Assembly: GCA_965278995.1 (NCBI GenBank)
Contig: OZ257136.1
Location: 1,116,001 to 1,180,000 of the forward strand
Reading direction: 5' to 3'
Source of the DNA: JADJYF01 sp965278995
GTDB taxonomy: Bacteria; Pseudomonadota; Gammaproteobacteria; Ga0077536
DNA length: 64,000 nucleotides
Position numbers and translations under genes: made by a program. Below are positions 44,369-53,509 of the stretch, piece by piece. The notes below the pieces were generated by a model. That model was not told where the DNA came from, ran no database searches, and worked only from the letters and a program-made list of their open reading frames with translations. The first letter of the stretch is position 1, and each line of letters begins with the position of its first letter.

Positions 44369-44719
44369 TCAAGCTGACTGTCGCCCGAAGCGTTCTTGCA
44401 GAAAGCGAATGATGTCGGCTGACTCGTACATCCACGTCGCTGGTTTCCCGTCGACGCCGTCAATCCGCAAACAGGGCACAGTCGTGCTGCCACCGCCGGC
44501 CAGCAGCACCTGTTGATGCCTGGAATCACGCAGTATGTCGCGTCGGTCGATAGTCAACCCCAGCGCTGCGATGGTTTGGCGAACGCGCGCGCAGAACATG
44601 CAGGAATCGTAATGGTAGAGCGCCATGCCCGCTGTCGCCGCATCGACTGCGGCCTGCGCAGCGGCGTCTCGAACGACCGGCGCAACTGACTTCGGCGCTG
44701 CTGAAAACCAATCATCCAC
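44369..44719 (-). CDS. Glutaredoxin-like protein with CMFC active site
   Basis: 116 residues. The dithiol motif C-M-F-C (40-43, 'YHYDSCMFCARVRQTI') is followed by the cis-Pro segment 'STTVPCLRID' and a C-terminal 'MYESADIIRFLQERF'. This is the glutaredoxin / GST-N-terminal fold. A 30-residue Ala-rich extension precedes the domain. Partners and substrate are unknown. Confidence 0.85.
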   Translation of the reverse strand: MDDWFSAAPKSVAPVVRDAAAQAAVDAATAGMALYHYDSCMFCARVRQTIAALGLTIDRRDILRDSRHQQVLLAGGGSTTVPCLRIDGVDGKPATWMYESADIIRFLQERFGRQSA

Positions 44720-44875
44720 GTGGCGTCTCTCCCGAGCTTAAACCAGTACTCGCGCATAACTTGCGCAGAATTCCCGGCAAACGCAAGCCTTGCATGAAGG
44801 AGCCGCCGCTGCATGTGCGGCGCAGCTCGCGACCACGCTGCTATGATGCCGACGTCCATCCAGCCGAGCACCGGA

Positions 44876-45772
44876 ATGGCTGCTGCCAGTGACCACCCTG
44901 CGACTGTTCTCGCCTTTCTCGATCATCTGTGGGTCGAATACGGATTGAGCGCTAATACCGTTGCTGCATATCGCACCGATCTGAGCGACCTCGAACGCTT
45001 TCTTCTGACCCGTGATAAGGCACTGCAACAGGCGGACGAGGCCTGTCTGTTCGATTTCATGGCACAGTCCAGCACGCTTGCCGTGCGCACCCGAGCCAGG
45101 CGTCTGTCTGCAATCCGTCGTTACTATCAGTATCTCGTCCGCGAAAAAGTCATTGCAGTTGACCCGAGCCTGCGCGTTAGTGCGCCGCGTCTCGGACGCA
45201 GCCTGCCGAAATCGCTGACAGAAACGGAAGTCGATGCGCTACTGGGTGCGCCGGACACGGCGACGCCGGAAGGGCTGCGTGATCGCGCAATGATTGAACT
45301 GCTTTATGCAACTGGATTGCGCGTCTCTGAACTCGTCACGCTTGAAGTAACCGAGTTGAACTTGCGCCAGGGCGTCGTGCGGGTGTTAGGTAAAGGCGGC
45401 AAGGAGCGCCTGGTCCCGCTAGGCGACGAGGCGGCGCGATGGTTATCCCGCTACGCCATCGAAGCGCGCGGGCGACTTTGCCGCAGAGCGCTCGCCGACG
45501 CTTTATTCGTCACGCGGCGCGGCGCGGCGATGTCTCGCCAGGCCTTCTGGTATCTAATCAAGAAATATGCGTTCAGGGCCGGCATCCGCGCTGATGTGTC
45601 GCCACACACACTGCGCCACGCATTCGCCACGCACCTGCTCAATCACGGCGCCGACCTTCGCGTCGTCCAGATGCTGCTCGGGCACAGCGATATCTCGACA
45701 ACTCAGATCTATACGCATGTTGCGGCCGCGAGACTGAAAGCGCTGCACGCGCATCATCATCCTCGGGGTTGA
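44876..45772 (+). CDS. xerD: Site-specific tyrosine recombinase XerD
   Basis: 298 residues from ATG 44876, exactly the length of E. coli XerD; earlier in-frame starts at 44843 and 44846 exist. XerD resolves chromosome dimers at dif together with XerC and FtsK. All catalytic residues are visible: Arg149 (ATGLRVSEL), Lys173 (GKGGKERLVPL), His244 and Arg247 (HTLRHAFATHLL), His270 (LGHSDIS) and the nucleophile Tyr279 (TQIYTHV). It is convergent with the GspE-type ATPase gene, eight bases away. In E. coli dsbC follows xerD directly; here dsbC lies about 3.4 kb further on. Confidence 0.93.
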   Translation: MAAASDHPATVLAFLDHLWVEYGLSANTVAAYRTDLSDLERFLLTRDKALQQADEACLFDFMAQSSTLAVRTRARRLSAIRRYYQYLVREKVIAVDPSLRVSAPRLGRSLPKSLTETEVDALLGAPDTATPEGLRDRAMIELLYATGLRVSELVTLEVTELNLRQGVVRVLGKGGKERLVPLGDEAARWLSRYAIEARGRLCRRALADALFVTRRGAAMSRQAFWYLIKKYAFRAGIRADVSPHTLRHAFATHLLNHGADLRVVQMLLGHSDISTTQIYTHVAAARLKALHAHHHPRG

Positions 45773-45779
45773 ACCCGCT

Positions 45780-47567
45780 TTAGTGCTCGGCCGGCGGCAC
45801 CACACTCATGACTTCTTCCAATGTCGTCTTGCCTTCCGCGACTTTGATCGCACCGGACAGCCGCAGCGGACGCATGCCCTGACGCAGCGCAACTTTGCGC
45901 AGATCAGCGGTCTGCATCTGCGGACGGATCAAGCTGCTGTGTTCTGCCGTCAGACGCATGATCTCGTAAATGCCTTCGCGTCCGCGAAAACCCGTGTGCC
46001 GGCATTCATCGCACCCTTGCGGCATCATCACGCTGGTCGGCAGTTTGACCCGATGGGGGCGGATCAGGGCTTCCCATGCGTCGGCGTTCAGCGTGCCGGG
46101 CTTGCGGCAATGCGGGCAAAGCGTACGGACCAGCCGCTGCGCCACGACACCGAGCAACGTAGCGCCAATCAGGAACGGCTGTACGCCGATATCCATCAAG
46201 CGCGTGACTGCTGACGGCGCATCGTTGGTATGCAGTGTCGACAGGACCAGATGGCCAGTCAGTGCCGCTTGAATGGCGACATCGGCCGTTTCTCGATCGC
46301 GTATTTCGCCGATCATGATGATGTCAGGATCCTGCCGCATCAAGGTCCGCACACCAGCCGCAAAATCGATATCGACACTGGCTTGTACCTGCATCTGGTT
46401 GAACTGAGGTTCGACCATTTCTATCGGGTCTTCGATGGTGCAGACGTTGACTTCAGGGCGGGCTATCCGTTTGAGTGCCGAATACAGCGTTGTGGTTTTG
46501 CCGGAGCCAGTCGGACCGGTGACCAGAATGACCCCGTGAGGCTGCACGACGACAGCATTCCACAGCGCCATATCGTGCTGGTTGAAACCGAGATTCTCGA
46601 ACGGCTGAGTAAGTTTTTCGGGATCAAAAATACGCAGTACGAGCTTCTCGCCGAACGTCGTCGGCATCGTCGAAAGACGCAGCTCGATTTCCTGGCCGCT
46701 CGGAGTGCGCGTACGCATCCGGCCGTCCTGCGGGCGGCGTTTGTCGGCGACGTCGAGGCGACCCAGCGACTTGATGCGACTCGTAATCGCTCCGATCACG
46801 GTAGTCGGGAGTTGATGGATCAGATGCAGGACGCCGTCGATTCGAAAGCGGATATTGCTTTGCTCGCGTCGTGGTTCGACATGAATGTCGCTCGCGCGCT
46901 GTTCGAAAGCGTATTGCAGCAGCCAGTCGACGAGATGCACGATGTGGCGGTCGTTGGCGTCCGGTTCGCCGACCGTGCCGAGTTCGGTCAATTGTTCGAA
47001 ATTATTGGTCAGCGAACGCTCGGCCAGCGAGGACTTGTTGCTGGCTCCGGTAATCGAACGGCTGACACCATAGAACTCGCGCAGGTAGCGCTCGACATCG
47101 CGCGGATTCGCTATGACGCGCGTGATTGTGCGCTTCAGGATTCGACTGAGCTCGCTTTCCCATTCGTTGGCGAATGGTTCCGCCGTGGCGATGGTTATCT
47201 CGCGTTCATCGACGATGACCGGGAGAAACTTGAATCGCGTTGCGTATGCCTGCGAGACGAGCGCAGTAACCGCTTCGACGTTGATTTTGAGCGGATCGAT
47301 GCGGAAATACGCCATTCCGCACGCTTCCGCAATCAAGCGGGTAACGCTTTCGAGGGTCAGCGGTTCCTGGCTCGGCAGCGCACTCCGTAGTCCCAAATCC
47401 GCAATGCGGATGATCGGATGGCGTGCGTCGTTGGGATTGATAGAGCCGCGGATCTGCGCAACCTGCGCGTCGGATAACGCCTGCTGGCGCTGCAGCAATT
47501 CGATACAGATTTCGAGCGTAAGCGATTGTTGGCCAAAACTCGATGTAATCGTGCGCGCCATATTCAT
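45780..47567 (-). CDS. GspE/PilB-family secretion or pilus assembly ATPase
   Basis: 595 residues from ATG 47567; a further in-frame ATG at 47630 would overlap the kinase gene by 11 bases. An N-terminal GspE_N-like region is followed by the ATPase core: Walker A 'GPTGSGKTTTLY', Asp box 'EDPIEMVEPQFNQ', Walker B 'DIIMIGEIRDRETADVA' and His box 'VLSTLHTNDAPSA'. The zinc tetracysteine motif is present (CPHC … CDEC). No GspF/PilC or pilin genes are adjacent. Its only neighbour on this strand is a Ser/Thr kinase, suggesting regulation by phosphorylation or a cyclic nucleotide. Confidence 0.9.
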   Translation of the reverse strand: MNMARTITSSFGQQSLTLEICIELLQRQQALSDAQVAQIRGSINPNDARHPIIRIADLGLRSALPSQEPLTLESVTRLIAEACGMAYFRIDPLKINVEAVTALVSQAYATRFKFLPVIVDEREITIATAEPFANEWESELSRILKRTITRVIANPRDVERYLREFYGVSRSITGASNKSSLAERSLTNNFEQLTELGTVGEPDANDRHIVHLVDWLLQYAFEQRASDIHVEPRREQSNIRFRIDGVLHLIHQLPTTVIGAITSRIKSLGRLDVADKRRPQDGRMRTRTPSGQEIELRLSTMPTTFGEKLVLRIFDPEKLTQPFENLGFNQHDMALWNAVVVQPHGVILVTGPTGSGKTTTLYSALKRIARPEVNVCTIEDPIEMVEPQFNQMQVQASVDIDFAAGVRTLMRQDPDIIMIGEIRDRETADVAIQAALTGHLVLSTLHTNDAPSAVTRLMDIGVQPFLIGATLLGVVAQRLVRTLCPHCRKPGTLNADAWEALIRPHRVKLPTSVMMPQGCDECRHTGFRGREGIYEIMRLTAEHSSLIRPQMQTADLRKVALRQGMRPLRLSGAIKVAEGKTTLEEVMSVVPPAEH

Positions 47568-47619
47568 TGGGGCTGCGCCTTGCACGAAAACCCATCGTGG
47601 CCGCCGGATTGATCGATCG

Positions 47620-48927
47620 TCATGGATCACCGACCGTCGCGATTCGTTCTGTTGCGTGTTCGAGGCGCTCGATCAGAGCGAGCAGGAACTGGCGCTGAAA
47701 TCGCAACTGGCAGTTGATGGAGGTCCTGTCGATGACGGTATCCCGCAGCCGCAGAACCGTCAGATCGGTGATGGCGACGATTCCGGCCGTTCGCGGTCGA
47801 CGCGAGATGAGTCCCATCTCGCCAAAGCAATCACCGGGATACAGCCGGACAATATCTCGCCCGCTCTTGCGGACCGCGACTTCACCATCGACCAGGACGT
47901 AGAACGACGTATCACGCTGGCCCTCTTGTACGACGTCCTGGCCCTGCGCCAGCCGCAACCATTCGGCGGCGTTGATGAGCTCCCACAGGTCGCTGTCCTG
48001 AAAGCCCTTGAAGAAATGCAGATTACCGACCTGCTGATATTTCTCCTGCTGCGTCAGCCGGTATTTGGATTCCTTAAGGAAATCGAACACCAGTGCGATA
48101 TCGGCCGCCATATCGACGCCGGATTTGTAGCGATGTCGTAATTTCTTTGCCAGCGCCTTGTCGATGATGCGCTGATAGACGCCCGGTACATCTGCCCGCA
48201 GTTCGCGTATTGGTGGCGGTGTGGTGTTCAGTATGCGGTGTTCGATTGCATCGATGTTCTCGCCATGGAACGGGTGCTTCCCGGTCAGCAGTTCATAAGC
48301 CACGACCCCGAGAGAGAACAGATCGCTTTGCGGCATGGCCTGTTCGCGACGCACCTGTTCCGGCGACATATACAGCGGCGAGCCGGCGTGTTCCGGTGCC
48401 ATTGCCGAGGGTTGTCCGGGTGCAATGGCGACGCCGAAATCAGAAATCTTGGCTTCCTTGTCTTCCGTCAGCAATATATTCCGCGGTTTAACGTCGCGAT
48501 GGACGACCCCACGCTTGTGCGCGTAGTCGAGCGCCATCGCGCATTGATAGAGTACCGCTGTGACGACACCTATCGGCAATAGATCGTTGACACTGGTGTG
48601 GCGATCGAGCGTGTCTCCACCATGCACATATTCCATGACGATGTAGTAGTGCAGGCCGTCGACGCTGGCGTCATAGATCGCCGTAATGTGCGGATGCTTG
48701 AGCAGGCCTGCAGTCTGCGCTTCATTGAAAAACAGTTGCTTATAGAACTCGCCGCTGTCAGAACAGGCAAGATGGTCAGGACGGGCGACTTTGACCGCGA
48801 CTGGCCGATCGATGAACGGATCGTGGCCGAGGTAGACCGCCGCCATATTGCCTGCACCAATCTTCCTCAGCAGCCGATACTTCCCAAGCGTGGTGCCTTC
48901 GAGGTCGCTGGGGTCGGACTCGCTCAT
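47620..48927 (-). CDS. Ser/Thr protein kinase with C-terminal cyclic-nucleotide-binding domain
   Basis: 435 residues. The N-terminal two thirds are a Hanks-type kinase: glycine loop 'IGAGNMAAVYLG', ATP Lys in 'VAVKVARP', catalytic 'VVHRDVKPRNILL', 'ISDFGVA', 'GSPLYMSPEQV'. No transmembrane helix is seen, so it is cytoplasmic. The C-terminus (about 305-420) is a CAP_ED-type domain: 'VVQEGQRDTSFYVLVDGEVAVRKSGRDIVRLYPGDCFGEMGLISRRPRTAGIVA', with the phosphate-binding GEM/RPR cassette fairly well kept. It probably links cyclic-nucleotide level to phosphorylation; the ATPase encoded right behind it is an obvious candidate substrate. Confidence 0.92.
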   Translation of the reverse strand: MSESDPSDLEGTTLGKYRLLRKIGAGNMAAVYLGHDPFIDRPVAVKVARPDHLACSDSGEFYKQLFFNEAQTAGLLKHPHITAIYDASVDGLHYYIVMEYVHGGDTLDRHTSVNDLLPIGVVTAVLYQCAMALDYAHKRGVVHRDVKPRNILLTEDKEAKISDFGVAIAPGQPSAMAPEHAGSPLYMSPEQVRREQAMPQSDLFSLGVVAYELLTGKHPFHGENIDAIEHRILNTTPPPIRELRADVPGVYQRIIDKALAKKLRHRYKSGVDMAADIALVFDFLKESKYRLTQQEKYQQVGNLHFFKGFQDSDLWELINAAEWLRLAQGQDVVQEGQRDTSFYVLVDGEVAVRKSGRDIVRLYPGDCFGEMGLISRRPRTAGIVAITDLTVLRLRDTVIDRTSINCQLRFQRQFLLALIERLEHATERIATVGDP

Positions 48928-49079
48928 CGAGCGGTGCGCGGTGGTGAGCTGGAAAGTCGAGTCACAGTGAGCAGATTCGCACTCGGGGATGTCAGGCTTG
49001 GATTATAGTAGGCGTTTCCCTCGGGGGGCGTCCGGAACGCGAGCGTCGCGCCGCAGTCTCATCGCCGGGGCACAGGCTG

Positions 49080-49108
49080 TTGGCTCCGGCAACGGCCATT
49101 AATATAGC
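49080..49108 (+). promoter_or_regulatory. Candidate promoter of dsbC
   Basis: TTGGCT (49080-49085) and TATAGC (49103-49108), spacing 17, about 27 bases ahead of the dsbC ATG. Confidence 0.5.
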
Positions 49109-49134
49109 TGGTCAAACTGGCTTGAGGTAGTGAA

Positions 49135-49860
49135 ATGATGAAGCAATACACGTTTGCCATAGCGATCCTGGTTCTGGTCAGCGCTGTGGCATCTGCAGAC
49201 ACGGCGGAGCAACGCATTGTGACCAGAATGCAGACGATGTTTCCCGATGAGCAGGTGACGGACATCGCAAAATCGCCGCTGAGCGGCATCTACGAGGTGC
49301 TTATCGGCGGCTCGGTGTTCTATATCAGCGAAGATGGTCGCTATGTACTGCAGGGCGATTTGATCGACCTCGACCAGCGCCGCAATCTGTCCAGCCGCAA
49401 GCGCGAAGTCGCGCGGAAAGAGGCGTTCGAGAACCTGGCCCCGGCCGATTTCGTCGAGTTTGCCGCCGCAGCAGGTAAACCGGCCAAAGTGCTCTATGTG
49501 TTCACTGACGTCGACTGCGGCTATTGCCGCAAGATGCACAGCGAAATGGCCGCGCTCAATGCGGGCGGTATTACTGTGAGATATCTGGCCTTCCCGCGTA
49601 GCGGGCTGGAAGGTGAATCTTTCACCAAGGCGGCAGCGGTATGGTGTGCCGATAACCGTCAGGAAGCGATGACTTTGTCCAAACTCGGCAAGCTGGTGAG
49701 TTCCAGACAATGCGACAATCCGGTGGCCCGCGAGTTTGAACTCGGCCACAGCATCGGCGTGACCGGGACACCGGCAGTTTATACCCAAGCCGGCCGTCAG
49801 CTCGGTGGCTATGTCCCGGCCGAGGAGCTGGTACGCATGCTGAAGGAAGGCAAGATTTAA
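49135..49860 (+). CDS. dsbC: Thiol:disulfide interchange protein DsbC
   Basis: 241 residues with GAGG upstream of ATG 49135. A signal peptide (residues 1-21) is followed by the N-terminal dimerisation domain and a thioredoxin fold with the active site CGYC ('DVDCGYCRKMH') and cis-Pro in 'VTGTPAVYT'. A structural Cys pair ('WCADN' and 'RQCDN') matches DsbC. It isomerises wrong disulfides in the periplasm. It ends 41 bases before the PrsT-like gene. Confidence 0.95.
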   Translation: MMKQYTFAIAILVLVSAVASADTAEQRIVTRMQTMFPDEQVTDIAKSPLSGIYEVLIGGSVFYISEDGRYVLQGDLIDLDQRRNLSSRKREVARKEAFENLAPADFVEFAAAAGKPAKVLYVFTDVDCGYCRKMHSEMAALNAGGITVRYLAFPRSGLEGESFTKAAAVWCADNRQEAMTLSKLGKLVSSRQCDNPVAREFELGHSIGVTGTPAVYTQAGRQLGGYVPAEELVRMLKEGKI

Positions 49861-49901
49861 GGCGAGCATCAGTCGGGCGCAGTGTAGGAGGGGATCGAGC
49901 C

Positions 49902-52712
49902 ATGGAGAAACGGCGTTCACGGCACAAGCGTGGAGGGGCCAGGCGCGTCATCGTTATCGGTCTCGTGGTAGGGCTGATTGGCGCCGTACTCACGGTGATC
50001 GTGTTGCGCCAGCGCGGGCTGGCGCCGGATGCGCTGCTGGCGCGCGCTGAACAACACCTTGCTGCAGGCCAGGTCGCAGCCGCCATTATCGACCTCAAAG
50101 CCGTCAACGCGCGCGATCCAGCCAATCAACAGGCGCGACTGCTGCTCGGCACCACCTATCTCGGCACTGGTGATGCAGCCAGCGCGCTGAAAGAATTAAG
50201 AAAAGCGCGGGATCTCGGCGCCACTGCACCGAGAGTTGCGCAGGACATCGTGCGTTCGATGATCCTGACCAGTCAGTTCGATGAGGCCGCCACCGAGCTG
50301 GCCCTGCACGGCGTAGCGGACAAGCCGGAATGGCGAGTGCTGCGCGGCATGCTGGCACTTGCCCAGCAACGCCTCGACGACGCCCGGTCGACCTTCAAGG
50401 AAGTGCTTGCAGAAGTTCCCGATAACGCTGAAGCGCGCCGAGGCCTCATGCAGACGGAACTTGCTGCGGGTCGTCCCGAACTGGCGCGAACTGAGCTCGA
50501 CAGTCTGTTGGCGGCTTCGGCCCAAGACCCTGTGCTGTGGACCATCAAAGGTGAGCTCGATCTCCATGATGGGCAGGCAGCCGCCGCGGCAGAGTCCTAT
50601 CGCAAAGCGCTCGAACTGGCGCCAGGCGCAGTTCTGGCGCGTATCGGACTCGCTCGCGCCGAACTGGCTCAAGGTCATCCCGATAAAGCCACCAATCAAC
50701 TCGACCAACTGGGGCCGTCGGCGAAGACCGACCCACGGGTCAATTTCATTCGCGCGCAGATTGCCGAGGCCAACAATGACAAGGATTCCGCGCTGCTGCT
50801 GTTGCGCGATGTTCTGCAGGAAATGCCGGCGCATCGCGAAAGTCTGGTGATGGCGGCCCGCCTGAATTTCAGTCTGGGTGAATTTTCGCGGGCCGAGGAT
50901 TTCATCGGTCGGCTGCTCGCCATCGAACCGAACAACGCGGCCGCCAATCGGATGCTCGGCGCTATTCAGCTGGCGAGCGGCCGGCTCGATGGCATGGCAC
51001 AGCTCGATGCAGCGAAAGCGGCGGATGGCACCAACCCGCAGGATCCGGGCATGCTCGCCCTGGTGGGTACCGCTTACCTGAAATACGGCAAGTATGCCGA
51101 CAGCCAGAAAAACCTCGAGCGCGCTGTCGAGCTGGCACCGGATTCGTTGCCCATCCGAACCCAGCTTGCGTTGTCGAAACTCTCGACCGGGAAGCCCGAA
51201 GAAGCCGTCGCCGATCTCAAGGGCATCCTGACCGAGGATCCGGAATTCGTTCAGGCAGACATCATGCTTGCGTTGGCGTATCTGTCGTTAAAGCAGACTG
51301 ACGCTGCTGTTGCTGCAGCCCGTGAACTCGTCGTCAAACATCCCGCTGACGCGTTACCGCATAACGTGCTCGGCTACGTGCTGGAGGCCAGCGGGAATAA
51401 AGACGGCGCTCGCGTCGAATACGAAGCGGCGTTGGCCAAGGATGCGGCGTTTCATCCAGCCAGCATCAATCTGGCGCGGTTGGCCATGGTGAGCGGTGAC
51501 TTTGTCGCGGCAAAACGCTACTTCGACAGCATTATTGCGCGCGAACCGTATCAACCGTTCGCGCTGCTCGGTCTGGCGGCACTGGCGTTGAACGACAAGC
51601 AGATAGACGAGGCAGAGCGCCTGTGGCAGCTGGCGCGTGAACACAATCCTGATGCAGTCGCGCCGCGTCTCCTGCTGGCCAAGCATTATCGTTTGCGCAA
51701 GAACGCCGTGCAGGCTGAAGTGGTGGCGAAAGAAGCATTCCGGCTGGCACCGTTTGCGCCGCAGGTTGCAACCGAGTACGCCGCTGTCATGCTCGACGTC
51801 GGCAAAAACGATGAAGCGCTGACTGCCGCGCGCACGCTGGTCGAGCGAGCACCGGGTTCGGTCACAGGACTTGAATTGATGGCTCGCGCCTACAATCAGC
51901 TGCGCGACGAAGCTGGCCTCAAGGATACGCTCGAACGCATAGCTAAAATCGCGCCGGACGCCGTTGGTGCGCAGGTGCTGCTCGGCCGACTGGCCGGGCG
52001 ACGCAAGGATTTCGAGTCCGGTCATCGAATTGCCACCGCACTTAAAGCTAAGGGCGACACGGCAGCGGCAGGACTCGAACTCGAAGGCGAGTTGTTCGAG
52101 ATAGCTAATCAGGATGATCGCGCGCTGGCTGCCTTTACGGCCGCGTTCGATCGTGCGCCGGACAGCGCCAAACTGCTCAAGCTCGATCGCGTCGAACGGC
52201 GCCTTGGAAAGTCCGGCTCGCGACTGGATGCGTGGCTGGCTGAGCACCCTGACGACCTCCAGGTTCGCCTGGTGCAGGCAACCTATTTGCAGGAATCCGG
52301 CGCCACTGCCGGCGCCATCGCCAAGTACGAGCAGTTGTTGCAATCGACAGGCGACAATCCGGTCGCGCTGAACAATCTTGCGTGGCTTTATTTCGAGGCC
52401 AACGACGCACGCGCCATCGATCTCGCGCGCCGCGCCTATGAAGCCGCGCCGAAGCTGCCCGAGGTCGCTGATACCTACGGTTGGGTGCTGTTCATGCAGG
52501 GCCAGCGCGAGCAGGGACTCGAAATACTGGAGAAAGCGGCCCTGCTCGCTCCAGGCAATCCCGATATCGGCTATCACCTGGCCAGCGCACTCAATGACGC
52601 CGGGCAGACGGCGCGCGCGCGCGAACGGTTGGCACAGGTAATGGCAGGCACCTACGACGCATTCACCTTGCGTGCGGAAGCCGAGGCGCTACAAGCGCGA
52701 TTGAAAGAGTAA
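49902..52712 (+). CDS. PrsT-like long TPR protein (PEP-CTERM/exosortase type)
   Basis: 936 residues. A basic start and one membrane helix (about 16-35, 'VIVIGLVVGLIGAVLTVIVL') anchor it; the rest is a continuous array of some twenty TPR-like repeats, with no other domain. Length, N-terminal anchor and repeat style match PrsT, a TPR protein that accompanies exosortase A and exopolysaccharide genes. No exosortase, PEP-CTERM or prs genes are in the window, so the assignment is by resemblance only. It follows dsbC by 41 bases and may be co-transcribed. Confidence 0.65.
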   Translation: MEKRRSRHKRGGARRVIVIGLVVGLIGAVLTVIVLRQRGLAPDALLARAEQHLAAGQVAAAIIDLKAVNARDPANQQARLLLGTTYLGTGDAASALKELRKARDLGATAPRVAQDIVRSMILTSQFDEAATELALHGVADKPEWRVLRGMLALAQQRLDDARSTFKEVLAEVPDNAEARRGLMQTELAAGRPELARTELDSLLAASAQDPVLWTIKGELDLHDGQAAAAAESYRKALELAPGAVLARIGLARAELAQGHPDKATNQLDQLGPSAKTDPRVNFIRAQIAEANNDKDSALLLLRDVLQEMPAHRESLVMAARLNFSLGEFSRAEDFIGRLLAIEPNNAAANRMLGAIQLASGRLDGMAQLDAAKAADGTNPQDPGMLALVGTAYLKYGKYADSQKNLERAVELAPDSLPIRTQLALSKLSTGKPEEAVADLKGILTEDPEFVQADIMLALAYLSLKQTDAAVAAARELVVKHPADALPHNVLGYVLEASGNKDGARVEYEAALAKDAAFHPASINLARLAMVSGDFVAAKRYFDSIIAREPYQPFALLGLAALALNDKQIDEAERLWQLAREHNPDAVAPRLLLAKHYRLRKNAVQAEVVAKEAFRLAPFAPQVATEYAAVMLDVGKNDEALTAARTLVERAPGSVTGLELMARAYNQLRDEAGLKDTLERIAKIAPDAVGAQVLLGRLAGRRKDFESGHRIATALKAKGDTAAAGLELEGELFEIANQDDRALAAFTAAFDRAPDSAKLLKLDRVERRLGKSGSRLDAWLAEHPDDLQVRLVQATYLQESGATAGAIAKYEQLLQSTGDNPVALNNLAWLYFEANDARAIDLARRAYEAAPKLPEVADTYGWVLFMQGQREQGLEILEKAALLAPGNPDIGYHLASALNDAGQTARARERLAQVMAGTYDAFTLRAEAEALQARLKE

Positions 52713-52751
52713 GCAGCAGCAGTGTCGCGCCACTGACTCGCGCGGGAGCAA

Positions 52752-53459
52752 TCAGTGCGAGACGTATTCGCGCAGTTTAGCCGTGGTGACGGTGCCATCC
52801 TTGTCCTGATAGTCGACCCTGACCGGTAGCCAGCCGAGCGCTTCGGCGCACCACACCGTGGTGCGGCGCCGCGCATCGTCGGTCGTCCGTTCCAACCGCA
52901 AGGTTGCATACCGGCCGTGCGGCGTGCTGATTTCTTCGCTCCCACGCGACTCGATGAGATAGGTTTTGAGCTTGTCTTTGTCCGCGATGCGGTAATTCAA
53001 TGCCGGCGACTTCGTCGGAAGATCCTGCATGAGCTGAACCTGATAGACGAGTTTGTCGAGGACAGCAGCGTCGAGTGGCGCGGTCCAGTCCGCACCGGTA
53101 TCGCCACGTTTTACAACGCCGTTGACGTAATCGAAAATCAGCTCATAGCGGCGCTTCTTGCGCGAATTGTCGTAAAGATAGTGGTCGGGCGCGAAGCGTC
53201 CGTCGACAATGCGCCCGCGGCTCGTTTCGCGGACACGGTCAGGATGCAGCAGAGCCGCCAGTCCGCTGGTCTCCATTGCGGATTCGAAAATGTAGGTGCC
53301 GTCTTTTTTGATGTCGAGCGTACGCCGCATGACCCCCAGTTTCAGCACACCGATGGAGAGTTCGTAGACTGCGACATAAGGATTCGCCTCGGCTTGGGCG
53401 CGATGGGACGAAAACATCAGTGCAAGCAGCACGAGACATGACAATGACAGAGGGCGCAT
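52752..53459 (-). CDS. DUF3108 exported protein
   Basis: 235 residues from ATG 53459. A signal peptide (CLVLLALMFSSHRAQA, cleavage near residue 23) precedes a beta-rich DUF3108 domain ('YVAVYELSIGVLKLGVMRRTLDIKKDGTYIFESAMET', 'YDNSRKKRRYELIFDYVNGVV', 'TTVWCAEALGWLPVRVDYQDKDG'). The family is periplasmic and of unknown function. It is divergent from hldE with a 50-base gap. Confidence 0.85.
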   Translation of the reverse strand: MRPLSLSCLVLLALMFSSHRAQAEANPYVAVYELSIGVLKLGVMRRTLDIKKDGTYIFESAMETSGLAALLHPDRVRETSRGRIVDGRFAPDHYLYDNSRKKRRYELIFDYVNGVVKRGDTGADWTAPLDAAVLDKLVYQVQLMQDLPTKSPALNYRIADKDKLKTYLIESRGSEEISTPHGRYATLRLERTTDDARRRTTVWCAEALGWLPVRVDYQDKDGTVTTAKLREYVSH

Positions 53460-53509
53460 GACGCTATGGTAGAATTTCGCCCGCTGAATACCAAGCAAAG
53501 CAGGCGAGG

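Noticed and set aside
44876..45772. Tyrosine recombinase as a mark of a mobile element
   Set aside because: Its length, catalytic residues and start match chromosomal XerD, and there are no attachment repeats or phage genes nearby.
46230..47390. 386-codon open frame on the plus strand opposite the GspE-type ATPase
   Set aside because: It is antisense to a protein with all ATPase motifs. It has no recognisable domain and is explained by codon bias.
51354..52577. 407-codon open frame on the minus strand opposite the TPR protein
   Set aside because: It is the shadow of the repeat array; the sense frame has regular TPR spacing.
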